This document shows, piece by piece, positions 1 to 6,316 of a stretch of 16,354 bases of DNA. Positions within the stretch are counted from its first letter, which is position 1. Each line of letters opens with the position of its first letter. Source of the DNA: CAZQLE01 sp964593905 (GTDB taxonomy: Bacteria; Chloroflexota; Anaerolineae; Anaerolineales; Anaerolineaceae); contig CAZQLE010000073.1 of NCBI GenBank assembly GCA_964593905.1, forward strand, positions 1 through 16,354. The letters are read 5' to 3'. The notes beneath the pieces were generated by a model. The model saw nothing but the letters and a program-made list of their open reading frames with translations. It was not told where the DNA came from and did no database searches. The position numbers and the translations under genes are program-made.

Positions 1-179
1 TGGTGGGGGTGGGCGGCGCGTGGCTGTTTGGCACGTTGAGCGATATGCGCACGGTAATCGCGCCGTACTCCATCGCGCTGTCGTTCACCTCGGCTGCGCT
101 GATCGGCATTTTCTTTGGTTATCTGCCGGCGCAAAAGGCTGCGCAAATGGACCCCATTGTTGCCTTACGCCATGAATAA
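1..179 (+). CDS. ABC transporter permease, FtsX/MacB type (3' end only)
   Basis: Only the last 58 codons lie in the window; the reading frame begins at base 3 and ends with TAA at 177-179. The fragment reads as a final transmembrane segment (SIALSFTSAALIGIFFGYLP) followed by the cytoplasmic tail AQKAAQMDPIVALRHE. This tail matches the closing motif of FtsX/MacB-type permeases (G-x-x-P-A-x-x-A-A-x-x-D-P-I-x-A-L-R-x-E). Such permeases work with an ATPase of the LolD/MacB family to move substrates out of the membrane or across the envelope. The substrate cannot be told from this fragment. The next gene on the same strand, 69 bp downstream, is a lipoprotein, which fits an envelope-facing export locus. 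The family call is confident because the C-terminal motif is distinctive. Confidence 0.85.
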   Translation, partial: VGVGGAWLFGTLSDMRTVIAPYSIALSFTSAALIGIFFGYLPAQKAAQMDPIVALRHE

Positions 180-248
180 AAAAATCGGCCGGGCCTTCCC
201 ATACAACCGGAAACACAGGTCCATTTTTTCAGTATGGAGGTTTGTTGT

Positions 249-896
249 ATGAAAAAGAATATTTTCTTTACTCTGGTTCTGGCCCTGTCGCTGACGGTGT
301 TGTCTGCCTGTCGTGCGGGCACAGCCACAACCACCCAGGCCTCAACCCAGCCCAACACGACCGCCGATTCAATTGAGAGCCGTCTGGCGGTGGGAACCCT
401 GCTTTTGAAGGATACGGATCTGGCGGTGACCAAAGATGAAGCGGCGGAGCTGGTGTTTTTGTGGAAAGCGGTGAAAACGCTGTCGAGCGCCAACAATGCG
501 GCTGCCGAAGAGATGCAGGCGCTGTATGATCAGATTCAAGAGACCATGACCCCCGCTCAGGTGGAGGCTATTCGGGCCATGCAAATGGATGCCGAAAAAA
601 TGAGCAGCCTGCGCGCCGAACTGGGGGTTGAGATGGGTATGGGAGCAAACCAGGGCGGCGCAGCCGCAACCGGCAGCCGCTCGAGCAGCGGGGGCGGAAT
701 GGGCATGCCGGGTGGGGGGCCGGGCGGCGCCGGCGGCCCGCCCATGGGCGACCCCGGCATGATGGCCGGCGGCGCAATGCCCGCTGAAATGCAAACCCAG
801 GCAGCCGGGCAGACCGGCGGTCAGGCTGCGCGCGGAGCAGGTCTAATGTTTGTGGAGCCCTTGATTAAATATTTGAACGAGGTTGCCAGTTCCTGA
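249..896 (+). CDS. Lipoprotein with Gly/Met-rich C-terminal tail
   Basis: This 215-residue protein begins with a lipoprotein signal peptide: MKKN, a hydrophobic stretch, then lipobox LSAC with the lipidated Cys at residue 21. A Thr/Ala/Gln-rich linker follows. The central alpha-helical part (about residues 45-130) contains a TPAQVEAIRAMQM motif that recalls Spy/CpxP-like and 'LTPEQ' helical proteins. The rest is rich in Gly, Met and Pro (GGGMGMPGGGPGG and similar). I chose ATG 249 because GGAGG at 236-240 sits 8 bases ahead of it; the earlier in-frame ATG at 234 overlaps that ribosome-binding site and would bury the signal peptide. The gene follows an FtsX/MacB-type permease, so a role in the same export or envelope-stress locus is an inference. 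The Met-rich tail might bind soft metals, but nothing proves it. The exact function is unknown. Confidence 0.8.
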   Translation: MKKNIFFTLVLALSLTVLSACRAGTATTTQASTQPNTTADSIESRLAVGTLLLKDTDLAVTKDEAAELVFLWKAVKTLSSANNAAAEEMQALYDQIQETMTPAQVEAIRAMQMDAEKMSSLRAELGVEMGMGANQGGAAATGSRSSSGGGMGMPGGGPGGAGGPPMGDPGMMAGGAMPAEMQTQAAGQTGGQAARGAGLMFVEPLIKYLNEVASS

Positions 897-949
897 CCTT
901 CTTGCCCGATAATTTGCCGGCAAAAAACCGGCAGAACCCTTTCTCTGCG

Positions 950-982
950 GGGCCGCTTTTATAAGAGCGGCCCTGTATTTTT
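950..982 (+). terminator. Rho-independent terminator after the lipoprotein gene
   Basis: GGGCCGCT (950-957) pairs perfectly with AGCGGCCC (966-973) around an 8-base loop, and TGTATTTTT follows. A smaller hairpin, GCCGG (916-920) with CCGGC (928-932), precedes it. The position 54 bases after the lipoprotein stop suits the end of the permease/lipoprotein transcript. Confidence 0.8.
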
Positions 983-1078
983 GGGGTTCACATGTTTTTT
1001 TTATCTTCACCCTACTGCTCAAATTTTCCTGCTACCTGTATGCGACAGCCAAAAAACGAATTTCCCTGAAAACCCGGC

Positions 1079-1130
1079 CAATATATTGACAGCCGATATA
1101 TCGCGTGGTATTATATCGACTAGTGATATA
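1079..1130 (+). promoter_or_regulatory. Promoter and palindromic operator cluster of the padR-DUF2812 operon
   Basis: TTGACA at 1086-1091 and TATTAT at 1109-1114 are separated by exactly 17 bases, a near-consensus sigma-70 promoter. It is overlaid by AT-rich palindromes: CAATATATTG at 1079-1088, covering the start of the -35; CGATATATCG at 1094-1103, in the spacer; and TATATC-N7-GATATA at 1112-1130, over the -10 and the likely start of transcription. A further CGATATATG lies at 1154-1162, next to the padR ribosome-binding site. PadR regulators commonly repress their own operon by binding such inverted repeats, so autoregulation is the natural reading. It is inferred from position. Confidence 0.7.
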
Positions 1131-1171
1131 TTGAAATACGATACAACATCTTCCGATATATGGGAGCCTGC

Positions 1172-1522
1172 ATGAATAAAACCGAAAATATAGAAAAATA
1201 CTTACCGCTCAGCGAAGCCACCTTTTATATTCTGCTGGCACTGGCTGAACCCACCCACGGCTATGCGGTGATGCAAAATGTGGAAGAAATAAGTGCCGGC
1301 ACCGTGAAACTGGGGCCCGGAACGCTGTATGGCGCATTTTCAACGCTGGAAGAAAGCAAACTGATCGTCAAAGTCAGTGAGGAAAACCGGCGCAAAAGCT
1401 ATATCCTGACCGAAAAAGGTGTTCTGGTTCTGGCCGAACAGGTAAGACGGCTGGAACTGATGACACGCAACGGGCAGCGAGTATTAACGCAATTACGGAA
1501 TGGAGAAACAAAAAATGACTGA
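1172..1522 (+). CDS. PadR family transcriptional regulator
   Basis: This 116-residue protein has the compact winged-helix form of short PadR repressors. The sequence PLSEATFYILLALAEPTHGYAVMQNVEE is the recognisable first helix and HGY motif (about residues 11-38). GPGTLYGAFSTLEESKLI (about 49-66) is the recognition helix region, and RKSYILTEKGVLVL (about 74-87) is the wing. I chose ATG 1172 because GGGAG at 1162-1166 is correctly spaced; the in-frame ATG at 1160 overlaps that site. The gene overlaps the next reading frame by 8 bp, so the two are translated together. PadR/DUF2812 pairs are a recurrent arrangement, with the regulator controlling its membrane partner. The strong promoter covered with palindromes just upstream suggests autorepression. 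The inducer is unknown. Confidence 0.92.
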   Translation: MNKTENIEKYLPLSEATFYILLALAEPTHGYAVMQNVEEISAGTVKLGPGTLYGAFSTLEESKLIVKVSEENRRKSYILTEKGVLVLAEQVRRLELMTRNGQRVLTQLRNGETKND

Positions 1523-2045
1523 GAAACTGATCAAGAAAAAACGCTGGTTCTGGCCCTGGCAGGATGAACAGGAAGAAACCTGGCTGGGTGAACTGGCCCG
1601 ACAGGGGCTGCATCTGCAAAAACCCGACATTTTTGGCACCTATACCTTTCGCACCGCTGAACCGTGCGAAGTTGTCTACCGTCTGGATTTCACCCTGCTA
1701 AAAAAGGCCGAACGCGAAAATTACTGGCAGTTATTCCAGGATGCAGGTTGGGAGCACATGGGCGAAATGAGCGGCTGGCAGTATTTTCGCCGGCCGGTGC
1801 GCCCAGGTGGGTCTGCCGAAATTTTTAGTGACAATGAATCCAAAATTCAAAAATACAAGCGGCTGCTTACGCAAATGACGGCCATGCTGCCGGTCTTTAT
1901 CATGCTGTATGTAGCCGTCAACCAGAGCAATTCGGACAGTTTCTGGGTCATGCTGGGCAGCCTGTTGTATATCGGGTTAATGGTCATCTACGGGATCAGC
2001 ATGGTCAAAATAAATGACCGCATCAAAAAGTTAAAACAACTCTAA
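1515..2045 (+). CDS. DUF2812 domain membrane protein
   Basis: This 176-residue protein starts with a cytoplasmic DUF2812-like region (about residues 1-105) rich in Trp. It includes the family-typical EETWLGELARQGLHL, a Y-x-L-D-F core (VVYRLDFTLLKK) and DAGWEHMGEMSGWQYFRRP. Two transmembrane segments follow, roughly residues 118-133 and 142-163, and the tail is basic (KINDRIKKLKQL). ATG 1515 is preferred because GGAG at 1502-1505 lies 9 bases upstream; ATG 1500 overlaps that site. The start overlaps the end of padR, which is the usual organisation for this family. No biochemical function is established for DUF2812; the pairing suggests a membrane response controlled by PadR. Confidence 0.88.
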   Translation: MTEKLIKKKRWFWPWQDEQEETWLGELARQGLHLQKPDIFGTYTFRTAEPCEVVYRLDFTLLKKAERENYWQLFQDAGWEHMGEMSGWQYFRRPVRPGGSAEIFSDNESKIQKYKRLLTQMTAMLPVFIMLYVAVNQSNSDSFWVMLGSLLYIGLMVIYGISMVKINDRIKKLKQL

Positions 2046-2063
2046 TACACCATCAAGATCAAC

Positions 2064-2096
2064 CAGACAGAGGGCGCAACCGGCGCCCTCTGTCTG
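2064..2096. terminator. Perfect 14-bp hairpin between convergent DUF2812 and tetR genes
   Basis: CAGACAGAGGGCGC (2064-2077) pairs without mismatch with GCGCCCTCTGTCTG (2083-2096) around the loop AACCG. It lies between two convergent genes, 18 bases after one stop and 3 bases after the other, so it probably ends transcription from both sides. Neither side has a real T-run, so it is not a textbook intrinsic terminator. Confidence 0.65.
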
Positions 2097-2099
2097 CGA

Positions 2100-2666
2100 T
2101 TAATCCTTTGCCAGCGACAACGCCAGCAGATCGCCCACCCGCCGCAGCGGATCTCCGCTGTGATAGGTGCGGCTGAGCAAGATTCCACCCTCCACCGCCG
2201 CCAGAATGGCTGTCGAAAGTGGCTCTGCCTTTTCGGGCGGATAGCCGCTGATCAATAGTTTCTCTTCAAAAGCCAGGCGCAGACTTTCATAAGCTGCCTG
2301 GCAGACCCGATTAAGCCGTTCATTGGTTGTGGCTGTCTCAAGTGCAATGGTCATCAGCGGACCGCCAGATTGGTATTCGGAGACTTCGATCTGTTCGGCG
2401 ATCCGGTAGATAAACTGGCGCAACGACTGAGCCGGGTCAGCAATTTCTTCCAGATTTGTTCTTGTGCGGTTGGCAATAATGGCTGTCACATGCTGTACAG
2501 CCTCGGCGGCCAGCGCTTCTTTGCCCTCAGGAAAGTAATGATACAGCGAACCTTTTGGAGCGCCCGCTTCTTTGACGATCTGATTCAGACCAGTTGCAGC
2601 GTAGCCCTGAGATTCCAGCAGCTCACATACGGTGTGAATAATTTGTTCTCGCACAGTTTTCGCCAT
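2100..2666 (-). CDS. TetR family regulator, LmrA/YxaF type
   Basis: This 188-residue protein has an N-terminal TetR DNA-binding domain (about residues 5-53). The recognition segment GAPKGSLYHYFPEGKEAL is characteristic of the LmrA/YxaF (QdoR) subgroup of TetR repressors. The C-terminal domain (about 75-185), with GGPLMTIALETATT and AILAAVEGGILLSR, fits the same subgroup. ATG at 2666 is preceded on the minus strand by an AGGAAGA ribosome-binding site. The gene is divergent from an NmrA-like oxidoreductase across 91 bp that contain one palindromic operator. A near-identical operator sits in the promoter of the DUF6069-like gene at 4046. The protein therefore most likely represses itself, the oxidoreductase and the membrane gene. 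In Bacillus, LmrA/QdoR respond to flavonoids; the ligand here is unknown. Confidence 0.9.
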   Translation of the reverse strand: MAKTVREQIIHTVCELLESQGYAATGLNQIVKEAGAPKGSLYHYFPEGKEALAAEAVQHVTAIIANRTRTNLEEIADPAQSLRQFIYRIAEQIEVSEYQSGGPLMTIALETATTNERLNRVCQAAYESLRLAFEEKLLISGYPPEKAEPLSTAILAAVEGGILLSRTYHSGDPLRRVGDLLALSLAKD

Positions 2667-2692
2667 AGGGTCTTCCTTTTTAAGCCAGATAA

Positions 2693-2718
2693 AATTATAA
2701 TGACTGGTCTATATAATT
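2693..2718. promoter_or_regulatory. LmrA-type TetR operator with divergent -10 boxes
   Basis: A 26-bp imperfect palindrome lies between tetR and the SDR gene. Its core on the minus strand reads TATATAGACCAGTCATTATA (plus-strand 2696-2715). The same bases contain a plus-strand TATAAT at 2712-2717, facing the SDR, and a minus-strand TATAAT at 2694-2699, facing tetR. A bound repressor would cover both promoters. The -35 boxes are poor on both sides. The core resembles the published Bacillus LmrA/YxaF box with its central TAGAC-type half site (recalled from the literature, not searched). Confidence 0.75.
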
Positions 2719-2757
2719 AACGTGAACAAATTAACCCTGTATCCTGGAGGTAAACAC

Positions 2758-3612
2758 ATGACCACAATACTGGTGAGCGGTGCTACCGGAAACGTTGGTC
2801 AGGCCGTGTGCAAGGCGCTTGCAGCGCTGGGTACACCCTGCCGCGCTGGTGATATTGACCCGCAGCGCATCAAGGCCCAATCGGGTGGAGCGACAGAAGC
2901 AGTCAGGTTTGTTTTTGGTGATGAAAGCACCTATCCAGCTGCCTTCGATGGAATCGAAAAGGTATTTCTGATGCGTCCGCCCCAGATCGCGGATGTGAAG
3001 AAATACATGTTCCCGGCAATGGATGCTGCCGTGAAGGCCGGAGTAAAACACTTCGTCTTCCTTTCGCTGATTGGCATCGAAAACAACACCATCGTACCTC
3101 ATTATAAGGTCGAACAATATTTAAAGCAGCTACCTGTTGAGCATACATTTTTGCGCGCAAGTTTTTTTATGCAGAACTTTAACACCACGCACCGCACCGA
3201 AATCGGCGAACGAAATGAAATTTTCATCCCGGCTGGCAGCTCGCGCACCAGCTTTATTGATGTGCGCGATATCGGCGCAGTGGCTGCTGTAGCCCTTACC
3301 CAGGCCGGACACGCCGGTCGGGCTTATGATCTGACCGGCCCCGAAGCATTGGACTATCACACTGTGGCGGCTCAGTTTAGTGCGGTTCTGGGCAGGCAGA
3401 TCGTCTTTCGCAACCCGTCCATATTGTCTTTTATTTTTCGGCAACTGGCTTATGGAACCAAACTGCCTTTTGTATTGGTGATGGCATTTTTATATGCCAA
3501 TACCCGCGGTGGTATGGCTGCGCAGGTCACCCGGCAGGTTGAACAGTTAACTGGCCGGCCAGCTCATACTCTGCGTCAATATATCGAAGACTACCGGCCT
3601 GCCTGGGAGTAG
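2758..3612 (+). CDS. NmrA-like NAD(P)-binding SDR oxidoreductase
   Basis: This 284-residue atypical short-chain dehydrogenase begins with a Rossmann motif, ILVSGATGNVGQ (GxxGxxG at residues 8-14). KVFLMRPPQ follows (about 70-78), then VKHFVFLSLIGIENN and HYKVEQYLK (about 98-123), where NmrA/isoflavone-reductase-type proteins keep a Lys in place of the classical YxxxK. TFLRASFFMQNF and FIDVRDIGAVAA are also typical of NmrA/HSCARG-type proteins. These proteins bind NAD(P) as redox sensors or reduce quinones and related compounds. The start at 2758 has GGAGG at 2746-2750; the longer frame from 2722 lacks a site. Its operator is shared with the neighbouring tetR, so it is probably induced by the TetR ligand. 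The substrate is unknown. Confidence 0.88.
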   Translation: MTTILVSGATGNVGQAVCKALAALGTPCRAGDIDPQRIKAQSGGATEAVRFVFGDESTYPAAFDGIEKVFLMRPPQIADVKKYMFPAMDAAVKAGVKHFVFLSLIGIENNTIVPHYKVEQYLKQLPVEHTFLRASFFMQNFNTTHRTEIGERNEIFIPAGSSRTSFIDVRDIGAVAAVALTQAGHAGRAYDLTGPEALDYHTVAAQFSAVLGRQIVFRNPSILSFIFRQLAYGTKLPFVLVMAFLYANTRGGMAAQVTRQVEQLTGRPAHTLRQYIEDYRPAWE

Positions 3613-3614
3613 CC

Positions 3615-4046
3615 TTACCGGTATACTTTTTCACGGGTCATTGCGGTCAGCGTCTGCACAGCGGTCACAGCGGCGACCACATGAAAAATAATCAGCAGGC
3701 CAAAATTCAACGCTGAGCCGCCTGGAAAAGGCGCGGCGGCCGGGTTGAACATCAAACCCAGATTGGGGATGATGGACAGGATCAGTGCAATTAATGCGAT
3801 GATCCGATAAGTTGGAACGGGGTGCCTGGCAAAACGCATTGTCAGGGCATAGACCAGCCCGGCTGCCGTAACGCCCAGGGTGGTAAAAATGGCGATTGGC
3901 CCCGGCTGCAACGGCTGAAACTGCCCGTCAAAACCGATCACGGCCTTCAACACCGCCCAGACCAACAGGTTGGCGGCATTCGCCGCCACAACTGCGGTTA
4001 TTGCCGCCAGCCCAATTTTATTTTTAATAACACGTTTTGGTTCCAT
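3615..4046 (-). CDS. DUF6069-like four-TM membrane protein
   Basis: This 143-residue protein has four predicted membrane segments: about residues 10-32 (GLAAITAVVAANAANLLVWA), 48-69 (GPIAIFTTLGVTAAGLVYAL), 80-97 (IIALIALILSIIPNL) and 114-134 (GLLIIFHVVAAVTAVQTLT). The pattern and the loop between segments 1 and 2 (FDGQFQPLQPGPIAIF) match DUF6069 proteins. ATG 4046 is chosen because GGAGGT lies 4-9 bases upstream on the minus strand; the ATG at 4058 overlaps that site. The gene converges on the SDR with a 2-bp gap. Its promoter carries a copy of the tetR operator, which ties it to the same regulon. No function is established; it may be a membrane partner of the oxidoreductase. Confidence 0.8.
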   Translation of the reverse strand: MEPKRVIKNKIGLAAITAVVAANAANLLVWAVLKAVIGFDGQFQPLQPGPIAIFTTLGVTAAGLVYALTMRFARHPVPTYRIIALIALILSIIPNLGLMFNPAAAPFPGGSALNFGLLIIFHVVAAVTAVQTLTAMTREKVYR

Positions 4047-4147
4047 GCAGACCTCCATAAGTCTAAATAAGCAGGGTATTGATGCAGTGTGTTCCGATAG
4101 CGCTTAACCTGTAAGGCAAAAACAGCCTATATCACCCTGTTTTATCT

Positions 4148-4176
4148 ATTATATAGACCAGTCTGTATAAAATCAA
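4148..4176 (-). promoter_or_regulatory. Promoter of the DUF6069-like gene with embedded TetR operator
   Basis: Read on the minus strand, TTGATT (4171-4176) and TATAAT (4148-4153) are 17 bases apart. The palindrome TATATAGACCAGTCTGTATA (4150-4169) fills the spacer and overlaps the -10. It matches the tetR/SDR operator at 18 of 20 positions, so the same TetR protein is expected to repress this promoter. The predicted untranslated leader is about 95 bases. Confidence 0.78.
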
Positions 4177-4230
4177 ATATGTTTTTTATAAGAATTCTTA
4201 TCTGCAAGAGACGATCGGGAATTAAATGGT

Positions 4231-4269
4231 CAGCCCGATCATTCCGCAGGGGCGGAAGGGATCGGGCTG
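4231..4269 (-). terminator. Strong hairpin downstream of ino1, probable terminator
   Basis: CAGCCCGATC (4231-4240) pairs with GATCGGGCTG (4260-4269), and inside it TTCCGC (4242-4247) pairs with GCGGAA (4252-4257) around AGGG. It starts 36 bases after the ino1 stop on the minus strand. Only a weak T-rich stretch (ACCATTTAAT) follows, so termination is likely but not textbook. Confidence 0.6.
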
Positions 4270-4304
4270 GACAATTTTGACCAAAAGAAAAAACAGGTAA
4301 GGGA

Positions 4305-5387
4305 CTAAGCCTCGCCGCGGATAAAGGCCTGGGTCATCTCCAGAGCCAGCTCATCCTTGTATTGCTTGGGCGGGGTCTTCATAAAATAGGAAGCCGGCGC
4401 ATACAACGGGCCGGAAACGCCGCGATCGAGCGCCAGTTTAACACAGCGCACTGCGTCGATAATCACACCGGCCGAGTTGGGCGAATCCCATACTTCCAGC
4501 TTCGCTTCCAGTTCCAACGGAACGTTGCCAAAGGTTGTGCCTTCCATGCGGATATGGCAGAACTTGCGGTCCTTAAGCCAGGGCACATAGTCGCTCGGGC
4601 CGACATGGATATCTTCTTTGGCCAGTTCATAGGGGAGCATGCTGGTGACTGCGCCGGTTTTTGAAATCTTCTTGGATTCAAGGCGTTCGCGTTCGAGCAT
4701 GTTGAGGAAGTCGGTATTGCCGCCGAAGTTGAGCTGGTAGGTGCGGTCAAGCTCAACACCCCGGTCGACAAACAGGCTGGTCAGCACGCGGTGGAGAATG
4801 GTCGCGCCCACCTGGCTTTTGATGTCATCACCGATAATCGGCAGACCGCGCTGGCGGAACCGGTCGGCCCAGTATTCAGAGCTGGCAATAAAGACGGGAA
4901 TGGCGTTTACAAACCCGCAGCCCGCTTCCAGAACCTGTTCCACATACCATTTGGTTGCCATTTCGGAACCCACTGGCAGGTAGTTGACCACTACATCGGT
5001 ACCGGTATCTTTTAGAATTTTGACGATATCCGCCGTCGATCCGGGCGCTTTGGTTACGATCTGCGAAAGGTACTTTCCCAGACCATCATGGGTCATACCG
5101 CGCTGGACGGGCACACCCATGTTGGGCACCTGGTCGAACACAAAGGTGTTGTTGGGATAGGCGTAGATTGCTTCAGAGAGATCTTTGCCTACCTTGGTGT
5201 CTACCACGTCAATTGCGGCAGAAAATTCAATATCACTGATGTGATATCCGCCCAGATTGACATGCATCAAACCCGGCACACGGTCGGTATCTGCGGCGTC
5301 ACGATAAAAATGAACCCCCTGAACTAACGAGGAAGCACAGTTGCCAACGCCGATGATCGCAACACGAACTTTATTGGAACTTGGCAT
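4305..5387 (-). CDS. ino1: myo-inositol-1-phosphate synthase, actinobacterial type
   Basis: This 360-residue protein is full length for the short prokaryotic form of inositol-3-phosphate synthase. It converts glucose 6-phosphate to myo-inositol 1-phosphate in the cytoplasm, using NAD as an internally recycled cofactor. The NAD-binding motif GVGNCASSLVQG is at residues 13-24. Other family signatures are NYLPVGSE (135-142), NAIPVFIAS (161-169), GDDIKSQVGATILHR (186-200), NFGGNTDFLNM (220-230) and SKTGAV (242-247). The DDIK lysine and the SKT lysine fall in the family's active-site blocks. The ATG at 5387 has AAGGAG about ten bases upstream. The gene stands alone: it has its own -10 box, and a hairpin lies on each side. 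In Actinobacteria the product feeds inositol lipids and mycothiol; in Chloroflexota it is taken to feed inositol phospholipids or compatible solutes (inference). Confidence 0.95.
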   Translation of the reverse strand: MPSSNKVRVAIIGVGNCASSLVQGVHFYRDAADTDRVPGLMHVNLGGYHISDIEFSAAIDVVDTKVGKDLSEAIYAYPNNTFVFDQVPNMGVPVQRGMTHDGLGKYLSQIVTKAPGSTADIVKILKDTGTDVVVNYLPVGSEMATKWYVEQVLEAGCGFVNAIPVFIASSEYWADRFRQRGLPIIGDDIKSQVGATILHRVLTSLFVDRGVELDRTYQLNFGGNTDFLNMLERERLESKKISKTGAVTSMLPYELAKEDIHVGPSDYVPWLKDRKFCHIRMEGTTFGNVPLELEAKLEVWDSPNSAGVIIDAVRCVKLALDRGVSGPLYAPASYFMKTPPKQYKDELALEMTQAFIRGEA

Positions 5388-5429
5388 GTTTTGGATACTC
5401 CTTGGAAATTTAATGCACCACCATTACTG

Positions 5430-5445
5430 ATTATACAATAATTGT
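5430..5445 (-). promoter_or_regulatory. Probable ino1 promoter -10 with small palindrome
   Basis: On the minus strand a perfect TATAAT (5430-5435) lies 43 bases ahead of the ino1 ATG. It abuts the palindrome ACAATAATTGT (5435-5445). No convincing -35 box is visible at 17-18 bases, so the promoter may depend on an activator or an alternative sigma factor. Confidence 0.45.
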
Positions 5446-5524
5446 GAATTCGATGCAGTGAATCTTACCCACTGAAACAGGGCAATCGCATCCACCTCAC
5501 CCCAGGGCGGGGAATTGGAAATAT

Positions 5525-5561
5525 GCAACGATTTTGAGCGCTTTGCGCTCAAAATCGTTGC
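5525..5561. repeat. Perfect 17-bp inverted repeat with TTT loop
   Basis: GCAACGATTTTGAGCGC (5525-5541) and its exact complement (5545-5561) flank a 3-base TTT loop; one more T-A pair extends the stem. Seven A residues (5562-5568), TC and six T residues (5571-5576) follow on the plus strand. It lies between the HAD gene and ino1, both on the minus strand. Read on that strand the hairpin is preceded, not followed, by the T-rich tract, so it is not a normal terminator for the HAD gene. Confidence 0.85.
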
Positions 5562-5576
5562 AAAAAAATCTTTTTT

Positions 5577-5611
5577 GGGGTGGGTAAAAGCCACCGGCCC
5601 TGACCCACCCC
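5577..5611 (-). terminator. Possible terminator of the MFS-HAD operon
   Basis: GGGGTGGGT (5577-5585) pairs with ACCCACCCC (5603-5611) around a 17-base loop. On the minus strand this stem lies 25 bases after the HAD stop and is followed by AAAAAAGATTTTTTT before the long inverted repeat at 5525-5561. The T-run is offset by about 8 bases, so the call is tentative. Confidence 0.4.
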
Positions 5612-5635
5612 AGACCCTTCGATATGCTTTTGTTC

Positions 5636-6289
5636 TTAGCAGGGTTCTGCTACCCCTTCGCAGAGCGCTTTTTCGAGCCAGGCGATAAAATCGGCTGTGC
5701 TGCGCAGCGTTTGCCAGTCGCCGGGGACGATCTCGGTTGTCTTTGCCCAGGCGGCCCCCAGCGGCATCACCCCGGCTTCCTGTGCGGCAGCCATATCTGA
5801 GAGGGTGTCACCCAGGTAGGCCACCTGTGTGGGGTCAGCCCCCCAGGCTTGCACCACGCGGCGCATCCCGGCGGCTTTATCCAGACCATCTGCTTTGCCC
5901 ACTTCCAACTGTTCGATATAAGGTTCCAGGCCCAGGGCGCGGATGCTGACCAGCGCCGAGCGGCGGCCTTTGCCGGTTACGACTGCCATCGGCACCCCGG
6001 CAGCTTTCAGCCGGGCAAATGCCGGCTGCAAACCGGGGAACATATGCGGAATTTCGGCGTGCAACTGCTCATAACGGGCGACATATGCATCCACGGCGGC
6101 TTCCCAACAATCGGGGGTCAGGTGCTGCATAATGCCCTCTTCATTAATTCCGAACAGAGCGGTTACTTTTTCGGGGGCAATGTCCTTACCGGTCATCATG
6201 CGGTAGGCGTCTTGCAACCCGCGGATGCAAATGGGCAGCGTGTTTGCCAGCGTGCCGTCAATATCAAAGATCATACCTTGCAGTGCCAT
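5636..6289 (-). CDS. HAD superfamily phosphatase (phosphoglycolate phosphatase-like)
   Basis: This 217-residue protein carries all four HAD motifs. Motif I is FDIDGTLANT, with nucleophile D9 and general acid D11. Motif II is VVTGKGR, with T105. The motif III Lys lies in GKADGLDK (about 132-138), and motif IV is LGDTLSDMAAA, with D161 and D165. A helical cap of the Gph/PGMB class occupies about residues 15-85. Such enzymes hydrolyse small phosphate monoesters such as 2-phosphoglycolate or sugar phosphates; the substrate cannot be told from sequence. The ATG at 6289 has AAAGGAAA about 10 bases upstream. It lies 27 bp after the MFS transporter on the same strand, so the two are probably one operon. 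The divergent DeoR regulator suggests a sugar-phosphate theme. Confidence 0.9.
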   Translation of the reverse strand: MALQGMIFDIDGTLANTLPICIRGLQDAYRMMTGKDIAPEKVTALFGINEEGIMQHLTPDCWEAAVDAYVARYEQLHAEIPHMFPGLQPAFARLKAAGVPMAVVTGKGRRSALVSIRALGLEPYIEQLEVGKADGLDKAAGMRRVVQAWGADPTQVAYLGDTLSDMAAAQEAGVMPLGAAWAKTTEIVPGDWQTLRSTADFIAWLEKALCEGVAEPC

Positions 6290-6316
6290 CAGAAGTTTTT
6301 CCTTTGCCAGTAAAAA

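Noticed and set aside
234..896. Lipoprotein gene starting at the ATG at 234
   Set aside because: That ATG overlaps the GGAGG ribosome-binding site and would add MEVCC before a clean lipoprotein signal. The ATG at 249 is better.
3615..4058. DUF6069-like gene starting at 4058
   Set aside because: The same ATG-GAGG overlap as in the lipoprotein gene; the ATG at 4046 has the properly spaced site.
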